Positions 28,796 through 38,379 of a stretch of DNA of 64,000 nucleotides are shown here, one piece after another. Made by a program: the position numbers and the translations under genes. Source of the stretch: Candidatus Zipacnadia bacterium (GTDB lineage Bacteria > Armatimonadota > Zipacnadia > Zipacnadales > UBA5352); assembly GCA_029821735.1 (NCBI GenBank), contig JALGSU010000038.1, positions 62,001 through 126,000 of the forward strand. Reading direction: 5' to 3'. A model generated the notes under the pieces. The model had not been told where the DNA came from. It saw nothing but the letters and a program-made list of their open reading frames with translations, and ran no database searches. Positions within the stretch are counted from its first letter, which is position 1. Each line of letters opens with the position of its first letter.

Positions 28796-31700
28796 TTGCT
28801 TACGCGCACGATTGTCTTTGTTGCCGCACTTTCCATGCTGCTTGCCGCGCCCTGCCTCGCGCAGGACGCCGACGGCGACGGCATCTCAGACGAACTTGAG
28901 GTGAAGCTTGGCACCGACCCGGCGCTTGCCGAGGAACTGGTCTCGATCATCGATGACGGCGTCGAGTCGGAAACGCGCCGCGCGGCCGACGGCTACGATC
29001 CCACCAAAGACGTTCTCACCGTCGAGTTCTGCCACGTCGCCGAGGACCGGTATCTGTGGCGCGCCACCTTTGTCGAGGCGCCACGGCTGGAGGACACGGT
29101 CTTTCATCTCTACGTGAACGGTGACGAGAACGAGGAGACTGGTCGCACGGGTCGCACCGGCACTGACTACATGCTCAGCGTTGTCGGCGGCAGCTACAAC
29201 TCCAGCCACTACACGGCCGAGGGCGAGCGCCAGACCGGTCCCGCGGTTTACTTTGCCACTGAGGGCAACTCGCTGCTGCTGTGCGCCGACGTGGAACTGA
29301 ACCGGGACGAGAACGGCGTGCGCTACGCCATGGACGTGCTGGTGCATACCACCACCGCGGCCGGCACCCCTGCCGCCATGACCGACACTACGCCCCACCA
29401 GACTTTTGAGGGCATCGCGCTCACCGATCGCGAGAAGATCATTCGCGTCGGTGACTACACCGAGAGCCACAACGTCTCGGCCACCTTCGGCCCTGATCGC
29501 GTGCGTCCGGTGATGGGTGACGAGGCGAACCTGATTGTCCGCCACGATGAACTCGAACTCGATGGCTACATCAACGACCTGCAGCACTCCAGCCGCTATC
29601 CGCAGGTGAAGTCCACGCGCCAGGGGGCGAGCGTCTCCACCTCCCCCGAGCGAGCGGGCCGCTACCACGTGGGCTTCCTCATGTATGACTCGGGAAACGC
29701 CGAGCGGATGGTCATCAAGATCAACGGTGAAACCGGCGGGATCGCGGTGTCCAACCGCGCGAACTACCGCTACTGGCTCTACTGGCTCACCGAGCCCCGC
29801 GATCTGACGCCCGATGATGTCGTCACGCTGGAGGCGGCGGGCCCGGGCAGCAAGCACCCGATCTCAGCCGTCGTGTTCATGCCCGAGCCGCCCGCAACGC
29901 GCGACGTCGAGTACACGGTCAATTACTCCGAGGCGATGGTGCCGGTGGGGTCGCGCGGACGAGTTAACATCTCGTGGACCACCTCCTGGCCCTCGATCAC
30001 GCGCTTTGAGTACGGGCGCACGACCGACTATGGTCGCGAGGTGACCGGCGAGAGCATCTCGCTGGTTCATCGCGCGCAACTGTCCGGCCTTGACCCCAAC
30101 TCAACCTGGCACGGACGCGGCGTTGGCATCAGGCCCGATGGCGAGGCCTACTACGGTCCCGACTTCACCTTCACCGCCGCTGGCCTGTCTCCGCCGCCCA
30201 CAAAAGCCGGGATCACCCGCGTGCCGCTGAAGGTCCGCAACCCGCACGATGTTGCGGCGATCGGTTGGCCGGTCACCTCGGGCGTGCCGATCCCGAGCGG
30301 CGAGTTGGCCGATGTTGCGCAGGCACGCCTGACGCTCAGCGGCCGAGAGGTCGCGGCTCAGTTCAAGCTTCTGGGCAACTGGCAGGATGGCAGCGTCAAG
30401 TGGCTGCTGGTGACGGTCATCGCTGACGTGCCTGCTGGTGGCGAGGTCGACTACGCTCTCGAGTACGGGCGTGACATCTCCCGCGCGCCCGACGCAGAGC
30501 CGATGGCTCGTGAAGACGGCGATCAGATTGTCGTCGATACCGGCGCGAAGACTTTCACCATCGACTCACACGGCGGGATCGTCCTCGCGGACGGTTCGGC
30601 CTGCGCGACCACGCTGGTCGGCGAAGATGGCGTCACATACTCGACCGCGCTCGGCGACGCCGAGGTCACCATCGAGGAGAACGGTCCCTGCCGCGCAATC
30701 ATCCGCACACTGGGCCACCTCACCGACGAGGCGGGCAACGCCTCCTTCGCCATCGAGCAGCGCATCGAGGCCTACCGCGGTTCGGCCTCAGTGCGCGTGC
30801 ACCACACCTTCCTCAATGACCTTGAGCCGACGTTCACCAACATCGAGAGCATGACCTACGGTGTGCCCGTGTCGGCGGGCAACTGGTCCGCGCCGCTGGT
30901 CGAGGGCGAGCCGATGGCTGTCGACGCCGACGGCATCCGCCAGCTCTTCGACAAAGAGGTCTTCATTGGCGAGGACCGCAGCGAAGCCCGCGTCGTGGGT
31001 GGCCTGATCTCCGACGACCCGGCGGGATGCGCTGTTGCGGTGCGCAGTTTCTGGGAGAACTACCCCAAGGGATTCGCCGCCGCCGATGACGGACTGAGCA
31101 TCGATCTGTGCCCGGACTTCGAGGCGGGGATGTATGACGAATTCCCCTTCGAGAAAGAGGGGCATCACCTCTACTACTACCTGCTCGACGGCCACTACCG
31201 CTACAAGCGTGGCATGTCGAAGACCCATGAACTGCTGCTCAACTTTGACGAACCTGACCAGCGCGCTGCTGCTTGCCAGCTCTTCCAGCGACCTCTGCTG
31301 CTGACCGCTGAGCCGAAGTGGTATTGCGACAGCATGGCCTTCTACAGCGTCGCGCCGCGCAACGACAAGCTCTTCAAAGCTTACGAGGAAGCCGCCGACC
31401 GCAACTTTGCGGCCTACCCCGACTACCGTGACCGGACCCATGACTTCGGGCTGATGAACTTCGGCGATTGGTATCCCGAGCGTGGCGCCAACTGGGGCAA
31501 TATCGAGTATGACACCCAGCACGCCTTCTTCCTGCAATACGTCCGAACCGGCGACGAGAGCAATCTCTTCCTCGGCCACGACACCGAACTTCATAACCGC
31601 GACGTTGACACGATCCACTGGTCGACCGACCCGGCCTACCTGGGCGCGGTCTACGTGCACCAGATGGGGCACGTCGGCGGCTACTACACCGAGTCCGTGC

Positions 31701-32983
31701 CGGGCACGCTGGGCTTCCCTCAGGCCGGCTACACGGTAAGCCACGCATGGACCGAGGGCCACTTCGACCACTACTTCCTGACCGGCGACGAACGTTCGCT
31801 GGACACGGGCCTGGCGGTCGCCGATTTCTTCATCGGCAAGAGCTTCGGACGACCCTACGACTGGTCAAGCTGCCGCACGCCCGGCTGGCAGCTCATCCTG
31901 ACCCTCCCGGCGCTGGCTGCCACCAACGATCCTTACTATCTCAACGCCGCCCGCATCATCGTGGATCGCGTGCTGGAGACGCAGGACGTTGAGCCGCGAG
32001 AACTGCCCGATTACCAGAAGGAGCCGGGCCGCACTCACCAGGTCGGCGGCTGGTCGCGCATGATGGTGCCCGGCCACTGCCACTGCGAGCCGCGACATCG
32101 CGGCAATGCCGGCTTCATGATCGCGGTGCTGCTCTCGGGCCTGAAATACTACCACGATTACACCGGCGACGAAGCCGTCAAGCAGTCGATCATCATGGGT
32201 GCGAACAACCTGATCGACGAGACTTACTCCGAGGAGGTCCATGGTTTCCGCTACACATCATGCCCCAACATGAGCCACCGAGCCGGCGCGTCGCCGTTGA
32301 TGGTCGAGGGCATCGCGCGCGCGTATATGTGGACACGCGACAAGAAGTTCGTCGACGTGCTCACCAACGCCCTCGCGGCAGGAGCCAAGGGCAGTGCTTA
32401 CGGCAAGAGCTTCTCGATGTATTACCGCTGCGCGCCGCGCGTGCTGGCTGATCTGGCGGCGTGCGGCTTGGGTATGCAGGAGGGCTTCACGGCCCAGCGG
32501 GTGCCCTTCAAAGCGCCCGAGTGGATGGCGAAGCTCAAGCCGGCAGACCACATCATCATCCAGGCCGAGGACTTCACCGACCAGGGCGTCGGCGAAGTGC
32601 AAATCAAGGACGACCGCCAGGCGACCATGGGGAAGATGATCACCTACTGGCACCAGGACACCGGCCACTGGCTGCGGTGGACCTTCGAGGCGCCCGAGGC
32701 GGGACGCTACCGCGTGCTGCTGCGCTACGCTACCTCGAGTCCCAAGCCGCTGCGCAAGTTCGAACTCGACGGCGAAGTTCCTGATCCGGCTCTGGCGGAG
32801 ATGGAGTTCAAGCCGACCGGCGGCTTCGGTGACGCAGCCAGCAACTGGCAGTTCCGCCCGCTCACCGATGCCGATGGCGCCGAAATCGCCTTTGACCTCT
32901 CGGCAGGCGAGCACACCATCACGATGACCAACCTTGGCGATGGCCTGGGACTGGACTTCATCATTCTGGTGCGCGAGCGCTGA
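28796..32983 (+). CDS. Secreted 1395-residue PcRGLX/YetA-like lyase-family protein with TSP3, FnIII-like and CBM modules
   Basis: The start is TTG 28796 (GAGGAGG 8 bases before), giving a signal peptide ending CLAQ. A calcium-binding thrombospondin-3/EF-hand-like turn follows at about 23-45 (DADGDGISDELEVKLGTDP). A beta-sandwich comes next, then a purple-acid-phosphatase-type FnIII module (INISWTTSWPSITRFEYG). From about 510 the RIFT barrel of the PcRGLX/YetA family starts (PLKVRNPHDVAAIGWPVTSG; LGNWQDGSVKWLLVTVI), then a beta-sandwich and an alpha/alpha barrel (YDWSSCRTPGWQLILTLPAL; GHCHCEPRHRGNAG). The final 140 residues are CBM-like (IIIQAEDFTDQGVGEVQI). It is the exported counterpart of the protein at 21746. 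The known enzymes of this family cleave rhamnogalacturonan from the chain end. The activity here is unproven. Confidence 0.8.
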   Translation: MLTRTIVFVAALSMLLAAPCLAQDADGDGISDELEVKLGTDPALAEELVSIIDDGVESETRRAADGYDPTKDVLTVEFCHVAEDRYLWRATFVEAPRLEDTVFHLYVNGDENEETGRTGRTGTDYMLSVVGGSYNSSHYTAEGERQTGPAVYFATEGNSLLLCADVELNRDENGVRYAMDVLVHTTTAAGTPAAMTDTTPHQTFEGIALTDREKIIRVGDYTESHNVSATFGPDRVRPVMGDEANLIVRHDELELDGYINDLQHSSRYPQVKSTRQGASVSTSPERAGRYHVGFLMYDSGNAERMVIKINGETGGIAVSNRANYRYWLYWLTEPRDLTPDDVVTLEAAGPGSKHPISAVVFMPEPPATRDVEYTVNYSEAMVPVGSRGRVNISWTTSWPSITRFEYGRTTDYGREVTGESISLVHRAQLSGLDPNSTWHGRGVGIRPDGEAYYGPDFTFTAAGLSPPPTKAGITRVPLKVRNPHDVAAIGWPVTSGVPIPSGELADVAQARLTLSGREVAAQFKLLGNWQDGSVKWLLVTVIADVPAGGEVDYALEYGRDISRAPDAEPMAREDGDQIVVDTGAKTFTIDSHGGIVLADGSACATTLVGEDGVTYSTALGDAEVTIEENGPCRAIIRTLGHLTDEAGNASFAIEQRIEAYRGSASVRVHHTFLNDLEPTFTNIESMTYGVPVSAGNWSAPLVEGEPMAVDADGIRQLFDKEVFIGEDRSEARVVGGLISDDPAGCAVAVRSFWENYPKGFAAADDGLSIDLCPDFEAGMYDEFPFEKEGHHLYYYLLDGHYRYKRGMSKTHELLLNFDEPDQRAAACQLFQRPLLLTAEPKWYCDSMAFYSVAPRNDKLFKAYEEAADRNFAAYPDYRDRTHDFGLMNFGDWYPERGANWGNIEYDTQHAFFLQYVRTGDESNLFLGHDTELHNRDVDTIHWSTDPAYLGAVYVHQMGHVGGYYTESVPGTLGFPQAGYTVSHAWTEGHFDHYFLTGDERSLDTGLAVADFFIGKSFGRPYDWSSCRTPGWQLILTLPALAATNDPYYLNAARIIVDRVLETQDVEPRELPDYQKEPGRTHQVGGWSRMMVPGHCHCEPRHRGNAGFMIAVLLSGLKYYHDYTGDEAVKQSIIMGANNLIDETYSEEVHGFRYTSCPNMSHRAGASPLMVEGIARAYMWTRDKKFVDVLTNALAAGAKGSAYGKSFSMYYRCAPRVLADLAACGLGMQEGFTAQRVPFKAPEWMAKLKPADHIIIQAEDFTDQGVGEVQIKDDRQATMGKMITYWHQDTGHWLRWTFEAPEAGRYRVLLRYATSSPKPLRKFELDGEVPDPALAEMEFKPTGGFGDAASNWQFRPLTDADGAEIAFDLSAGEHTITMTNLGDGLGLDFIILVRER

Positions 32984-32998
32984 AAGCCCGCGACGCCA

Positions 32999-33026
32999 GG
33001 TCCACCGCCCCGCAGGGCGGTGGACC
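32999..33026. terminator. Perfect 12-bp hairpin, first of three in convergent gap
   Basis: GGTCCACCGCCC, a CGCA loop and its exact complement lie 15 bases after the stop of the plus-strand gene. The stem is very GC-rich. There is no T-run, so it may be a Rho-assisted or bidirectional terminator. Confidence 0.65.
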
Positions 33027-33030
33027 GTTC

Positions 33031-33076
33031 GCTCATGCAGACGCCCCGCCCGTTCGGGCGGGGCGTCTGCATGAGC
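33031..33076. terminator. Perfect 22-bp hairpin (46-bp palindrome)
   Basis: The arms at 33031-33052 and 33055-33076 are exact complements, starting GCTCATGCAGACGCCCCG, around a TT centre. The palindrome is flanked on both sides by GTTC. It lies midway between convergent stops at 32983 and 33125. It is probably a bidirectional terminator. The length and flanks also fit a small inserted palindromic element. Confidence 0.65.
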
Positions 33077-33080
33077 GTTC

Positions 33081-33103
33081 GCGGGACCGCGTGGCGGTCC
33101 CGC
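33081..33103. terminator. Perfect 10-bp hairpin, third of three
   Basis: GCGGGACCGC, GTG and its exact complement complete a trio of hairpins in 105 bases. It sits 22 bases before the end of the minus-strand M81 gene, so it would act as that gene's terminator when read on the minus strand. Confidence 0.6.
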
Positions 33104-33124
33104 TGGCGTCGCGTGGGGCGCGGA

Positions 33125-34597
33125 TCAATCCAGCGGCCAGATGGGCCGTCGGACGTGCTGGTAGTCGCAGAGGGTGACGTCCGGGTTATGGATGCCCGGA
33201 GTACTGAGGTCGTGGATGCTGGTGGCGATGTTCTGGTAGTCTGCGCGGAAATGCACGGCTGATTTCAGGCCGATGATGAGCCGGTCGGTGGGCTCGATGC
33301 CCACGCTACGGACGGCCTGCATATCGAAAGGTTGTGCGCGGTGTTCTGTCATGATCACTTCGACGCCGCCGACCACGAAGACCGCTGTGCGTCCCATGGC
33401 CACGGGCATGCCGGTGTACATGGGCCCTCGGTTGGCGTAGTTGCCGTCGGTGATGGCGCGCACGTAGCCTGTGAGGGTGAGCGGCTCGCCGTGGCGGTTG
33501 TCGGTCTTCCCACCGACGGTGAGCGTGGCCTGGTTGCCGACGCCGGCCGCGATGGCTCCGGCGACTGCCTCGGGGTCGGCGATTATCGCGACCGTTGAGC
33601 GCGGCGCGTTCGCGTCGATGAGTGCCTTGAGCATGACGGTGCCGTCGCAGGGAGCGCCCCCGCCGGGGTTGTCGGAGCCATCGGCGAGAATGACTGGCCC
33701 TTCTCCGCTCTCGATGGCCTGCGCGATGGCGTCTTCCACGGCGACCAGGTCGAGCCTGAACTCCTCGCGTCGATCCCACATGGTGGCGGCGATTTCGTCG
33801 GCTGTGGACTGCGCAAGGTCGGCGTCGCCGTCGGCGGTGACGACGATAGACGCCCCGACGTCATGGATGTCGGAGAAGGGGAAACCGCCCGATACGGTGA
33901 CGCAGATGATCCCCGGTCGCTGCTCGATCTCGTGGGCGAGCGCGATGATGTCCTGCATGGGCGAGATGAGCGTGCATTGTTTCGGCGGGCCGATGAGCAT
34001 CGGTATCTGCGCGAGCGCCGCGACTGGCTTGTGCCGCCCCTCCACCGCGCCGGCGACGATCTGCGCCGCCTCCACTCCGCGCTCGAAGGCGTCCACGTGC
34101 GGGTAGGTGTCGTAGCCCACCAGAGCGTTGGCGTTGCGCACCATCGCGGGCGTGATGTTGGCGTGCAGGTCCAGCGTGCTGGCGATCGGCACATCCGGTC
34201 CTACCACGTCGCGAACCCGCGCCAGCAGGTCGCCCTCGGCGTCCTCCAACTCCTCGGTGACCATCGCTCCGTGCAGGTCCAGCAGCACTCCGTCGACGGG
34301 CACTGCACTGTGCAGGCGCTCGATCAGCAGCGCCGAAAGCTCGTCCCACGCGTCCTGAGCGACGATACCCGACGGCTGCGGAAAGGCCCAGATCAATGGC
34401 ACCAGTTCCATCCCGAGGTCCTCGGCGGCGGCGATGAATCCGCCGGTGCCGATGCGTGCCTGAGCGAAGGTCTCGATGACCTCGTGACCCCGGCGGAGAC
34501 CGGGGTGGCCACCCTCGTGCAGGAAATGCTCGATGGTGGTGGGGCCGTCGGCGAATGTGTTGGTTTCGTGCGATATCCCGCCTGTTGCGATGCGCAT
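33125..34597 (-). CDS. M81-family metallopeptidase/amidohydrolase (MlrC-like)
   Basis: This is 490 residues from ATG 34597 with GGAGG 6 bases upstream. The metal-binding signature of the M81/MlrC family is present: GGISHETNTF at the N-terminus, VLLDLHGAMV, STLDLHANIT and VGYDTYPHVD. The C-terminal domain (MlrC_C type) has ADGSDNPGGGAPCDGT. MlrC was found in microcystin breakdown, but most members are of unknown substrate and lie in catabolic clusters. There is no signal peptide. It is the last gene of a three-gene operon, 36 bases after the E1 dehydrogenase gene. Confidence 0.9.
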   Translation of the reverse strand: MRIATGGISHETNTFADGPTTIEHFLHEGGHPGLRRGHEVIETFAQARIGTGGFIAAAEDLGMELVPLIWAFPQPSGIVAQDAWDELSALLIERLHSAVPVDGVLLDLHGAMVTEELEDAEGDLLARVRDVVGPDVPIASTLDLHANITPAMVRNANALVGYDTYPHVDAFERGVEAAQIVAGAVEGRHKPVAALAQIPMLIGPPKQCTLISPMQDIIALAHEIEQRPGIICVTVSGGFPFSDIHDVGASIVVTADGDADLAQSTADEIAATMWDRREEFRLDLVAVEDAIAQAIESGEGPVILADGSDNPGGGAPCDGTVMLKALIDANAPRSTVAIIADPEAVAGAIAAGVGNQATLTVGGKTDNRHGEPLTLTGYVRAITDGNYANRGPMYTGMPVAMGRTAVFVVGGVEVIMTEHRAQPFDMQAVRSVGIEPTDRLIIGLKSAVHFRADYQNIATSIHDLSTPGIHNPDVTLCDYQHVRRPIWPLD

Positions 34598-34633
34598 CTG
34601 AGTCCTCCGATGGAGTATGGCGTGTGGTTACGG

Positions 34634-36973
34634 TCAGCGCGTCATTTCGCGTATGAGTCGCACGATGTCGAGCGGCTGGGGAATGCACGCGTCTTCGAGC
34701 GGCGGTGCGTAGGGCATGGCGACGTCCGCGCCGGCAAGCACCCGCGGTGGAGCCTGCAGCAGGTCGAAGCCCGCCTCGGTGACGCGCCGGACGATCTCCG
34801 CGCCCGCGCCGCCGCGCTGGGGTGCGTCATGCACCACGAGCAACCGACCGGTCTTGGCGACGGAGGCCAGGATGGTGTCCAGGTCGAGCGGCACGAGCGA
34901 ACGCGGGTCGACCACCTCGACGCTGATCTCGCCCTCGAGGGCTTCGGCAGCCCGCAGGGCCTTCTGCGCCGCGTATGAGTAGGCGACCACGGTGATGTCA
35001 CTGCCCGCGCGCTTGACGGCGGCCTCGCCGATGGGCACCAGCCACTCGCCCTCCGGCATCGGCTCGGCGCATGCGCGGTGCAGGAGCCGGTGCTGGATGA
35101 AGATGACCGGTTCATCGTCGCGAATGGCCGACTTGATGAGCCCCTTGGCGTCCCATGCGTCGGAGGGCATGACGACCTTCAGTCCGGGCGCGTGCATGAA
35201 CCACGCCTCGTGCGAGCCGGAGTGGTGCCCGCCCTCGCGTGTGCCCGAACCTGCCGGGGTCTTGATGACCATGGGCACGTCGAAGGTGAAGCCCGACATG
35301 CCCCGCAGCTTACCCGCCTGGTTGACGATCTGGTCGAAGCAGACGGTGACGAAGTCGCAGTACATGATCTCGACGACTGGTCGCAGGCCAGCGGCTGCCG
35401 CGCCGGTTGCCAGCCCGGTGAAGGCCGACTCGGAGATCGGCGTCTGCCACACACGCCGGTCGCGGTAGGCGTCCCACATCCCGTCGCGCTCGCGCACCCC
35501 GCCGATGTCCTCGCCGATGAGGAAGACGCGTTCGTCGCGGTCCATCTCTTCGCGCAGCCCCTCGCTGACCGCCTGCGGGAAACTCAGTTCGCGGGTGGCC
35601 TCGGGGCGCTCTTCCGGTGGCTCGGGCACCCATGTCCACTTCATGTCCGACGCGTCTGGCGAAGGGCCCCCTGGTGCCATTCTCTCCGTGATCTGCTGCC
35701 TGATCCACCACCGGGCGTACTTGGTGAAGTCGTCGCAGATTCCGGGATTGTACTTCTCCGCCGCGCGTGCCAGCCCGCCCATGCCCGCCTCAATCCTCTC
35801 AGCTAGGCTGACGCTCGTCCGCCCTTCAAACTCCTGCGCTATCTCCACCACAAGGGCCACGTTTGCCGGATCGGTCAGGGCCGCGGTGATCGCGTCCTCA
35901 TCACGCTGTTCTCTCAGCGCGTGCGTCGAGGGCAGGTAGCTGGCCTCGAGGATCTCGGGTTCCGCAAACGGGCTGGCCATGGCGCGTACGACGGACTGCT
36001 CGACCTGCGCGCTGATCTCCTCGCGCATTGCCGCCTGCTCGTCGGCGCTCATCACACCCTCGCCGATGAGTTGTGCCTCGAACAGGCAGACCGGGTCGCG
36101 CTCCATCCACGCTTCGCACGCCTCGGGGTCCTGGTGATCTCGCTGACCGGCGCCGGCGTGGCCCTGGAAGCGGAAGGTCTTGGCCTCGATCATCGTCGGG
36201 CCGCCACCTGCACGCGCTCGATCCACGGCCTCCTGCGCCGCCTCGTGCACGGCCATGACGTCCTGCCCGTCGACGATCGCCCACGGCATCCCGTAGCCCT
36301 CCGCGCGTGGGGCGAGGTCCTCGGTCGAGTGTGCGATCGGGGCAGGCGTCGACGCGGCCCACAGATTGTTCTCGCACACGAACAGCACCGGCAGCTTCCA
36401 CAGCGCCGCCAGGTTCATCGACTCATTGAAGGTCCCCTGGTTGGCGGCCCCGTCGCCCATGAAAGCCACGGCGACGCCATCCTCGCCTCGGTACCTGGCC
36501 GCGAAGGCCGGCCCCAGTGCAAGCGGTAACTGCGCGCCGATAATCCCGTTGCCGCCGAGCATTCCGTGCTCAGCGTCGTAGAGATGCATCGAGCCGCCGC
36601 AGCCGCGCGAGTAGCCCCCTTCGCGACCCAGAAGCTCGGCCATCATTCCGTCGAAGCCGAGGCCTTTGGCCAGCGCATGCCCGTGCCCGCGATGGTAGCT
36701 GGTCACCCAGTCGGTGTCCCGCAGCGCGGTGCACACGCCGACCGCCACGGCTTCCTCGCCGATATAGAGGTGGACCGCCCCGCCGATCAAGCCCGACTTC
36801 TCGAAGTCGTACATGACGCAGGTGAGCATGTCCTCAACGGTGCGCGCTTCGCTGACCATCGTCCCGTCGCCGTAGAAGCCGGTGTAGCTGTAGAGGTCCT
36901 TGAGCCGTTCCTCAAAGAGCCGGATGCGGTAGATGTCGCGCAGCATCTGCTTCTTCGTCGCGTCGCTGACCAT
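34634..36973 (-). CDS. Fused E1 alpha-beta subunit of a thiamine-diphosphate 2-oxoacid/acetoin-type dehydrogenase
   Basis: This is 779 residues with both E1 subunits in one chain. Residues about 1-410 are E1 alpha, with YHRGHGHALAKG, RGCGGSMHLYD and the thiamine-diphosphate motif starting at G173-D-G (GDGAANQGTFNESMN) and ending in ENN. After a linker, residues about 461-779 are E1 beta (SFPQAVSEGLREEM; VVDPRSLVPLDLDTILASV). Such enzymes decarboxylate pyruvate, branched-chain 2-oxoacids or acetoin and pass the acyl group to a lipoyl E2. No E2 or E3 gene is in the window. The start at 36973 follows GAGGG 6 bases upstream. It lies 15 bases after the URO-D-family gene and before M81. Confidence 0.9.
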   Translation of the reverse strand: MVSDATKKQMLRDIYRIRLFEERLKDLYSYTGFYGDGTMVSEARTVEDMLTCVMYDFEKSGLIGGAVHLYIGEEAVAVGVCTALRDTDWVTSYHRGHGHALAKGLGFDGMMAELLGREGGYSRGCGGSMHLYDAEHGMLGGNGIIGAQLPLALGPAFAARYRGEDGVAVAFMGDGAANQGTFNESMNLAALWKLPVLFVCENNLWAASTPAPIAHSTEDLAPRAEGYGMPWAIVDGQDVMAVHEAAQEAVDRARAGGGPTMIEAKTFRFQGHAGAGQRDHQDPEACEAWMERDPVCLFEAQLIGEGVMSADEQAAMREEISAQVEQSVVRAMASPFAEPEILEASYLPSTHALREQRDEDAITAALTDPANVALVVEIAQEFEGRTSVSLAERIEAGMGGLARAAEKYNPGICDDFTKYARWWIRQQITERMAPGGPSPDASDMKWTWVPEPPEERPEATRELSFPQAVSEGLREEMDRDERVFLIGEDIGGVRERDGMWDAYRDRRVWQTPISESAFTGLATGAAAAGLRPVVEIMYCDFVTVCFDQIVNQAGKLRGMSGFTFDVPMVIKTPAGSGTREGGHHSGSHEAWFMHAPGLKVVMPSDAWDAKGLIKSAIRDDEPVIFIQHRLLHRACAEPMPEGEWLVPIGEAAVKRAGSDITVVAYSYAAQKALRAAEALEGEISVEVVDPRSLVPLDLDTILASVAKTGRLLVVHDAPQRGGAGAEIVRRVTEAGFDLLQAPPRVLAGADVAMPYAPPLEDACIPQPLDIVRLIREMTR

Positions 36974-36988
36974 GGCGATCCCTCGCGA

Positions 36989-38218
36989 TCAGTACTGTCC
37001 GTATTCGAGCGCGGCTTCGTAAGCGGCGATGACGTTCTCCGGCGGCGTGTTTGGCTGGATGTTGTGGTCGGGGTTGAAGACGAAGCCCCCGCCGGGCTTG
37101 AAGATCTCCATGCGCTCGCGCACCTGCGCCCGGACTTCATCGGGCGTGCCATACTGCAGCACTCCCTGCGTCTCGATGCCGCCGCCCCAGAACGTGATCT
37201 GGTCGCCAAACTGCTCTTTGAGCCACGCCGGGTCCATACCGGCGGCGGTCGTCTGGATCGGGTTGAGGATGTCCAGGCCCCCGTCTGCCATGCCGCCGAT
37301 GAGATTGGCGATGCTTCCGCACGAGTGCTCGAAGACCTGCCAGGTGGTGTGCTCGTGGATGTATTCGTACTGCATCGTCAGGGCGGGCAGGTATGTCTTG
37401 TCGAAGGTCAGCGGGGACATGATCTCGCAGCGCTGACTGCCGAAGTCCAGGCCCGTCAGGAAAACGATATCGACGTTGTCGCCGACGGCATCCCACAGCC
37501 GGTCGATGTTCAAGCACGAGCGCTCGGCACTGGCCATGAACAGGTCGGCGACATAGTCGGTATCAGCGGCCAGCAGGCACAGGAAATCGGTCAGGTGGCC
37601 CACGTAGGACAGCCCGAGGCACGAGGGATTCATATGCAGCGCCTTATCGGTCTCGCGGCGCAGCAGCTTCGCCCGATCAGCCAGAACCTGCAGCGTCTCG
37701 TCCGAGACGCTCGCGTTTTTGCAGCTTTCGCGCACGGTGTCGATCGGCGGGGGCGTGAAGTCCGGGTTCCACTCCCCATAGCCGATGGTGTCGAAGTAGA
37801 ACCCGTCGACCGGCATGTGCATGTAGGCTTCGCGATCCGCGCCCGTACCGTGGTGCAGCAGCCAGTTCGCGCCGTCCTCAGACAGTTCCACGTCGAAGTC
37901 ATCGGGCACGAGTATCTCGGTGCCATCGAAAAGCTCGAAGGGCCTGTAGCCCTTCGCTCGCGAGCCCGTTCGCAGGCCCAGGTTGTCCACTGGCAGCACG
38001 TCGAGCTCGAAGCGCTCGAGCATGTCCATCTCGATCTCGCCCAGCATCTGCACAGCGTCGTACAGCTTGACGGGCCGGTGTTCCAGGCCCATCTTCTCCC
38101 GCAAGTGGTGCAGCGTCTGCGCGTGTATCGAGTTGACGAAACTGCCGCCGAGGTCCAGTGGCACTCGATCGGGCTCTTCGTGGTTGACGGCCTTGAGCAC
38201 GCGCTCTCTACTGGTCAT
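36989..38218 (-). CDS. Uroporphyrinogen decarboxylase (URO-D)-family protein, probably a corrinoid methyltransferase-like enzyme
   Basis: This is 409 residues from ATG 38218 with GGGAGG 6 bases upstream. The start TSRERVLKAVNHEEPDRVPL is the usual opening of URO-D-family proteins from heterotrophic bacteria. H298-x-C300 in FEHSCGSIANLI and a later GGGIETQGVLQYGTPDEV resemble the zinc-binding His/Cys of MtaA/MtbA-type methyltransferases rather than a haem-pathway HemE. A corrinoid protein gene is not present nearby. It is the first gene of the operon with the E1 fusion and M81, divergent from the pectate lyase. The substrate is unknown. Confidence 0.83.
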   Translation of the reverse strand: MTSRERVLKAVNHEEPDRVPLDLGGSFVNSIHAQTLHHLREKMGLEHRPVKLYDAVQMLGEIEMDMLERFELDVLPVDNLGLRTGSRAKGYRPFELFDGTEILVPDDFDVELSEDGANWLLHHGTGADREAYMHMPVDGFYFDTIGYGEWNPDFTPPPIDTVRESCKNASVSDETLQVLADRAKLLRRETDKALHMNPSCLGLSYVGHLTDFLCLLAADTDYVADLFMASAERSCLNIDRLWDAVGDNVDIVFLTGLDFGSQRCEIMSPLTFDKTYLPALTMQYEYIHEHTTWQVFEHSCGSIANLIGGMADGGLDILNPIQTTAAGMDPAWLKEQFGDQITFWGGGIETQGVLQYGTPDEVRAQVRERMEIFKPGGGFVFNPDHNIQPNTPPENVIAAYEAALEYGQY

Positions 38219-38379
38219 GGTCGCCCTCCCGGATGCGCTCGGATCGCCTGGCGCGGCGCGGGAGTATTGAGCCCGGACTGCCGCGAGACCTCCACGCGAA
38301 ACTCCTGCGGGAAGGTGAAGATATGCTGCTGAGCGAACGGTCCGTCGTCCGCCAGCATCAGAAGAGAGAGATGATCCCG

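Noticed and set aside
32984..33124. CRISPR-like array at the hairpin trio
   Set aside because: The three palindromes differ in sequence and there are no spacers or direct repeats of regular length.
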